From the NCBI GenBank assembly GCA_002317475.1, contig DCIS01000033.1:1-8251 (forward strand): a stretch of 8,251 nucleotides of DNA, in the 5' to 3' direction. This DNA is from Prevotellaceae bacterium UBA1720 (GTDB lineage Bacteria; Bacteroidota; Bacteroidia; Bacteroidales; Bacteroidaceae). The notes below the pieces were generated by a model, which was given only the letters and a program-made list of their open reading frames with translations, did no database searches and had not been told where the DNA came from. Position 1 is the first letter of the stretch, and each line of letters starts with the position of its first letter. A program made the translations under genes and the position numbers. Of the stretch, positions 5,760 through 8,251 are shown piece by piece.

Positions 5760-7166
5760 TTATTTGTGAGTCTCTGCGTAGTATGCCTCGACCTCGTCGA
5801 TGTGGTATGGAATACGGTCCTTTCCCAGGAAACGCTGACCTTCCTTTGTGATGAGGATATCATCCTCAATGCGAATGCCGCCAAAGTCCTTGTAGGTCTC
5901 AAGGAGGTCAAAGTTGATGAAGTCCTTGTTGTGTCCTCTGCTGCGCCAATCGTCGATGAGGGCGGGGATAAAGTAGATGCCAGGTTCGTCTGTCATTACC
6001 CAACCCTCCTGCAAACGACGACCACATCGCAGACAATTGGTTCCGAACTGTTCCAGATTGGGTTGGGTCTCTTCATCAAAACCTACATAAGTCTGTCCCA
6101 GTCCTTCCATATCGTGTACATCCATACCCATCATGTGTCCCAGTCCGTGAGGCATGAACATGGCATGAGCTCCGTTGCGTACAGCCTCCTCGGTGTCACC
6201 CTTCATCAGACCTAACTCCTTGAGACGATCAGTCATCAGTCGTGCTACACCGAAGTGTACATCCCACCACTTCACGCCAGGTTTAGCTATGCTAAGGGCG
6301 TAGTCGTGACACTCCTCAACGATGCTGTATATCTCGCGCTGTCTTTGAGTGAACTTTCCGTTGATAGGGGTGGTGCGTGTATTGTCTGAACAGTAGTTCT
6401 CGTTCGTTTCAGCACCAGCGTCGCACAGCATCAGTCTGCCAGCCTCCAAGGGGCGTGGTGAGGGATAGCCATGCATGATCTCGCCATGCATAGACAAGAT
6501 GCTGGGGAAGCTGGTGATGCAACCTTTGGCACTGGCGATACCACCAATCACACCTGCAATGTACTGCTCTGTCACGCCGGGACGGCAAAGTTGCATGGCT
6601 GTGGTGTGCATCTCATATCCAATGGCGCAAGCACGCTCGATTTCTGCGATTTCCTCTGCGCTCTTCACGGCACGCTGATCCACAACGGCTTTGATAAGCT
6701 CCACGCTTGCCTCTGCACGTTGCTTCGAAGGGTGAATGCCCAGTAGGTCCATCAACTGGATCTGAATATCATGACGATAGGGTGGGAGGAAGTGGACACG
6801 TCGTCCCTGAGCCTTTGCCTTGTCCACCAAAGCCTGGAGTTGTGCCATTGGGGCGCTGTTGGCTACGCCGGTCTGCTCTGCCATATCGGCAACACTGTCC
6901 ACCTGTCCAAACCATACGATATCCTCGATGTCTATGTCGTTGCCGATGAGGTATTCCTTGTTCTCGTCAGCATCAATGACGCCAACCAGTCCCTCACGGT
7001 GAAGGCCGAAGTAATACAAGAAGCAACTATCCTGACGAAAACGATATACATTTGCGGGATAGTTCATGGGCGAATCGTTGTTGCCCATGATGATTATCAA
7101 GCCGCTTCCAATGCGTTTGCGCAGCACTTCGCGACGCTCTACATAAGTCTGTTTGCTGAATAACAT
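5760..7166 (-). CDS. pepP: Aminopeptidase P family (Xaa-Pro) metallopeptidase, M24B
   Basis: This 468-residue cytosolic metalloenzyme probably removes an N-terminal residue preceding proline, using two Mn or similar ions. Residues 1 to about 170 form the creatinase-like N-terminal domain (AMP_N type, with SCFLYYFGLHREG 47-59). The pita-bread catalytic domain follows. All five metal ligands are visible: D249 and D261 (LCDAGAE...SDNTRTTP), H344 (MPHGLGHMMG), E394 (TDEPGIYF) and E434 (GGIRIEDD). Accessory histidines H340 and H351 (VHD) match the family. Length is close to E. coli PepP (441). There is no signal peptide, so it acts inside the cell, unlike the downstream C1 peptidase. The ATG at 7166 gives a normal family N-terminus about 30 nt behind a TAAATTTG promoter box. 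A prolidase-type substrate range cannot be excluded by sequence alone. Confidence 0.94.
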   Translation of the reverse strand: MLFSKQTYVERREVLRKRIGSGLIIIMGNNDSPMNYPANVYRFRQDSCFLYYFGLHREGLVGVIDADENKEYLIGNDIDIEDIVWFGQVDSVADMAEQTGVANSAPMAQLQALVDKAKAQGRRVHFLPPYRHDIQIQLMDLLGIHPSKQRAEASVELIKAVVDQRAVKSAEEIAEIERACAIGYEMHTTAMQLCRPGVTEQYIAGVIGGIASAKGCITSFPSILSMHGEIMHGYPSPRPLEAGRLMLCDAGAETNENYCSDNTRTTPINGKFTQRQREIYSIVEECHDYALSIAKPGVKWWDVHFGVARLMTDRLKELGLMKGDTEEAVRNGAHAMFMPHGLGHMMGMDVHDMEGLGQTYVGFDEETQPNLEQFGTNCLRCGRRLQEGWVMTDEPGIYFIPALIDDWRSRGHNKDFINFDLLETYKDFGGIRIEDDILITKEGQRFLGKDRIPYHIDEVEAYYAETHK

Positions 7167-7200
7167 GGTCTATTTTGGTTATATTTGTGAATATTTCGTG

Positions 7201-7208
7201 CAAATTTA
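7201..7208 (-). promoter_or_regulatory. Candidate -7 promoter box for the aminopeptidase P unit
   Basis: Read leftwards the sequence is TAAATTTG, a perfect match to the Bacteroidota -7 consensus TAnnTTTG. Transcription would start around 7194, leaving a leader of about 27 nt before the ATG at 7166. No good -33 TTTG is seen at the expected distance. It probably drives both peptidase genes. Confidence 0.5.
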
Positions 7209-7238
7209 CTAAAAATTCTTTGAAAGTATGTATCTTTG
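7205..7238 (+). promoter_or_regulatory. Candidate promoter of the histidine kinase gene
   Basis: TATCTTTG at 7231-7238 matches the TAnnTTTG -7 consensus exactly. A TTTA at 7205-7208 lies 22 nt upstream as a one-mismatch -33 element. The start site would fall near 7245, about 48 nt before the ATG at 7293. The -33 part lies on the same bases as the leftward -7 box. A second perfect match, TATATTTG at 7180-7187, could give a longer transcript, with TTTG at 7152-7155 as a loosely spaced -33. Confidence 0.55.
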
Positions 7239-7292
7239 TGCTGAAAATGTCGCTTTGCGCGTAGTTAAATCTTGTCAACACCACGAAACGAA

Positions 7293-8251
7293 ATGGAGAT
7301 TCGCTGGACAGAAAAGATGGGACAAGTCAAATTTGTGCTTGTTGTCATGGCTGTTGTTATTGCCGTGACCTCACTTGTTGTATCCCATTATCTGGTGCGT
7401 GACCTCTCTATCCAGGAACGAACGAATATGGAGGTGTGGGCAGAGGCAATGCGCAGTTACAACAATGCTGATGAGAATGCTGACCTGGGACTGGTGCTCC
7501 GTGTGATGGAGGGTAACAATAATATCCCCGTTGTGGTGTTGGATTCTGATGATGACGTTCTGACTTTCAGGAATTTGAAGCTTGATGCCCATAATGCCCA
7601 AGACAGCCTCTTGGAGGTGAAAAGACGAGGTGAAAGTATGCGAGCTCAAGGCCATACTATCCGTATTGGGCTGACCAGCGATGATGGTTCGCCTGATGAT
7701 TACCTCCTGGTTTGCTATGATGAAAGTCTGCTTATTCGTCGTTTGTCATATTATCCCTATGTACAATTAGGTATTGTCCTGATTTTTGTTATGGTGGCTA
7801 TCTATGCCCTTCTGAGTAGCAAGCGCGCTGAGCAAAACAAGGTCTGGGTGGGATTGTCCAAGGAGACTGCCCATCAACTGGGCACTCCAATCAGTAGTTT
7901 GATGGCATGGGTGGAGGTGCTTCGCGAGACCTACCCTGATGACCCCCTGATTCCTGAAATGGGCCAGGATGTCAGCAGATTGCAATTGATTGCAGAGCGT
8001 TTTTCGAAGATTGGTTCCTTGCCTGAATGCAAACCCGAGGATCTGAGCGAGATCGTGTCACATGTTGTGGCCTATATCAGCAAGCGAACCAGCAACAAGG
8101 TCACTCTTTCCACTCATTTGCCCGAATATCCCCTGATGGTCAATGTCTGTGCACCACTGTTTGAATGGGTGATAGAAAACCTGTGCAAGAATGCCATTGA
8201 TGCTATGGAGGGTAAGGGTAGCATTGTCCTGTCTGCCAAGGCAGAAGGTAC
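7293..8251 (+). CDS. Sensor histidine kinase, 3' end outside the window
   Basis: The frame is open from ATG 7293 to the window edge, giving 319 residues of an incomplete membrane kinase. Transmembrane segment 1 is about 13-33 and segment 2 about 155-175. They flank a periplasmic sensor region of about 120 residues that I do not recognise. The dimerisation domain carries KETAHQLGTPISSL (190-203) with H194 as predicted phospho-acceptor. The AHQLGTPISS form of the H-box is typical of Bacteroidota kinases. The ATPase domain begins with the N-box ENLCKNAIDAM (295-305). The G-boxes are beyond the edge. No HAMP domain is evident between segment 2 and the H-box, a gap of only about 18 residues. The ATG is supported by the short charged N-terminus before segment 1 and the promoter 55 nt upstream. 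The stimulus and partner regulator are unknown. The gene is divergent from the peptidase unit. Confidence 0.92.
   Translation, partial: MEIRWTEKMGQVKFVLVVMAVVIAVTSLVVSHYLVRDLSIQERTNMEVWAEAMRSYNNADENADLGLVLRVMEGNNNIPVVVLDSDDDVLTFRNLKLDAHNAQDSLLEVKRRGESMRAQGHTIRIGLTSDDGSPDDYLLVCYDESLLIRRLSYYPYVQLGIVLIFVMVAIYALLSSKRAEQNKVWVGLSKETAHQLGTPISSLMAWVEVLRETYPDDPLIPEMGQDVSRLQLIAERFSKIGSLPECKPEDLSEIVSHVVAYISKRTSNKVTLSTHLPEYPLMVNVCAPLFEWVIENLCKNAIDAMEGKGSIVLSAKAEG

Noticed and set aside
5702..5911. A 70-residue N-terminal extension of the C1 peptidase reading frame
   Set aside because: It overlaps the 3' end of the aminopeptidase P gene in another frame, is rich in Ser, Thr and Arg without structure, and would bury an obvious signal peptide.
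5565..6215. A 216-codon open frame on the plus strand
   Set aside because: It lies antisense across two well-supported genes, shows no family motif, and is explained by the codon composition of the opposite strand.
6771..7163. A 130-codon open frame on the plus strand inside aminopeptidase P
   Set aside because: It is antisense to conserved coding sequence with no recognisable protein features.
7247..7264. A five-codon upstream frame in the histidine kinase leader
   Set aside because: It begins only a few nucleotides after the predicted transcript start and has no sign of selection. Chance is sufficient.

Overview
The window looks like chromosomal DNA of a Bacteroidota member, most probably order Bacteroidales (Prevotella-like). 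The evidence is promoter boxes of the TAnnTTTG type in the divergent intergenic region, A-rich leaders instead of Shine-Dalgarno sequences before start codons, and protein families with a Bacteroidales flavour: a RecQ with a displaced zinc motif, an exported PepC-like C1 protease, and a histidine kinase with an AHQLGTPISS H-box. The genus is an inference.

Layout. Positions 1-123 hold the end of something transcribed rightwards: a foldable segment (12-71) followed by a strong intrinsic terminator (86-123). Positions 124-597 carry no credible gene but contain two 11-bp repeat systems. One is a CGCRGA array with 11-bp period (about 192-246). The other is a nested set of six 11-mers, AACCCTTCACC and its complement (386-541), which form two tandem pairs folding into a 22-bp hairpin. 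Four genes then run leftwards: recQ (598-2532), recJ (2535-4265), a secreted PepC/bleomycin-hydrolase-like cysteine peptidase (4496-5701) and an M24B Xaa-Pro aminopeptidase (5760-7166). A sensor histidine kinase runs rightwards from 7293 and is cut by the window edge. It is open-ended, so a stop-to-stop ORF search would miss it.

How the genes work together. recJ and recQ are separated by 2 nt and make a natural DNA-repair unit: the RecQ helicase unwinds and the RecJ 5'-3' single-strand exonuclease degrades the freed strand. The two peptidase genes are 58 nt apart with no visible promoter between them. They look like a peptide-degradation pair, one exported thiol aminopeptidase and one cytosolic proline-specific enzyme, ended by a terminator at 4396-4437 whose stem pairs fully only on the minus strand. 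The aminopeptidase P and histidine kinase genes are divergent, and their candidate promoters overlap within about 40 bp.

The coding part is ordinary core and accessory metabolism. No clear new multi-gene system is visible. The least explained DNA is the repeat-rich stretch at 190-545 downstream of recQ and the structured RNA end at the left edge.
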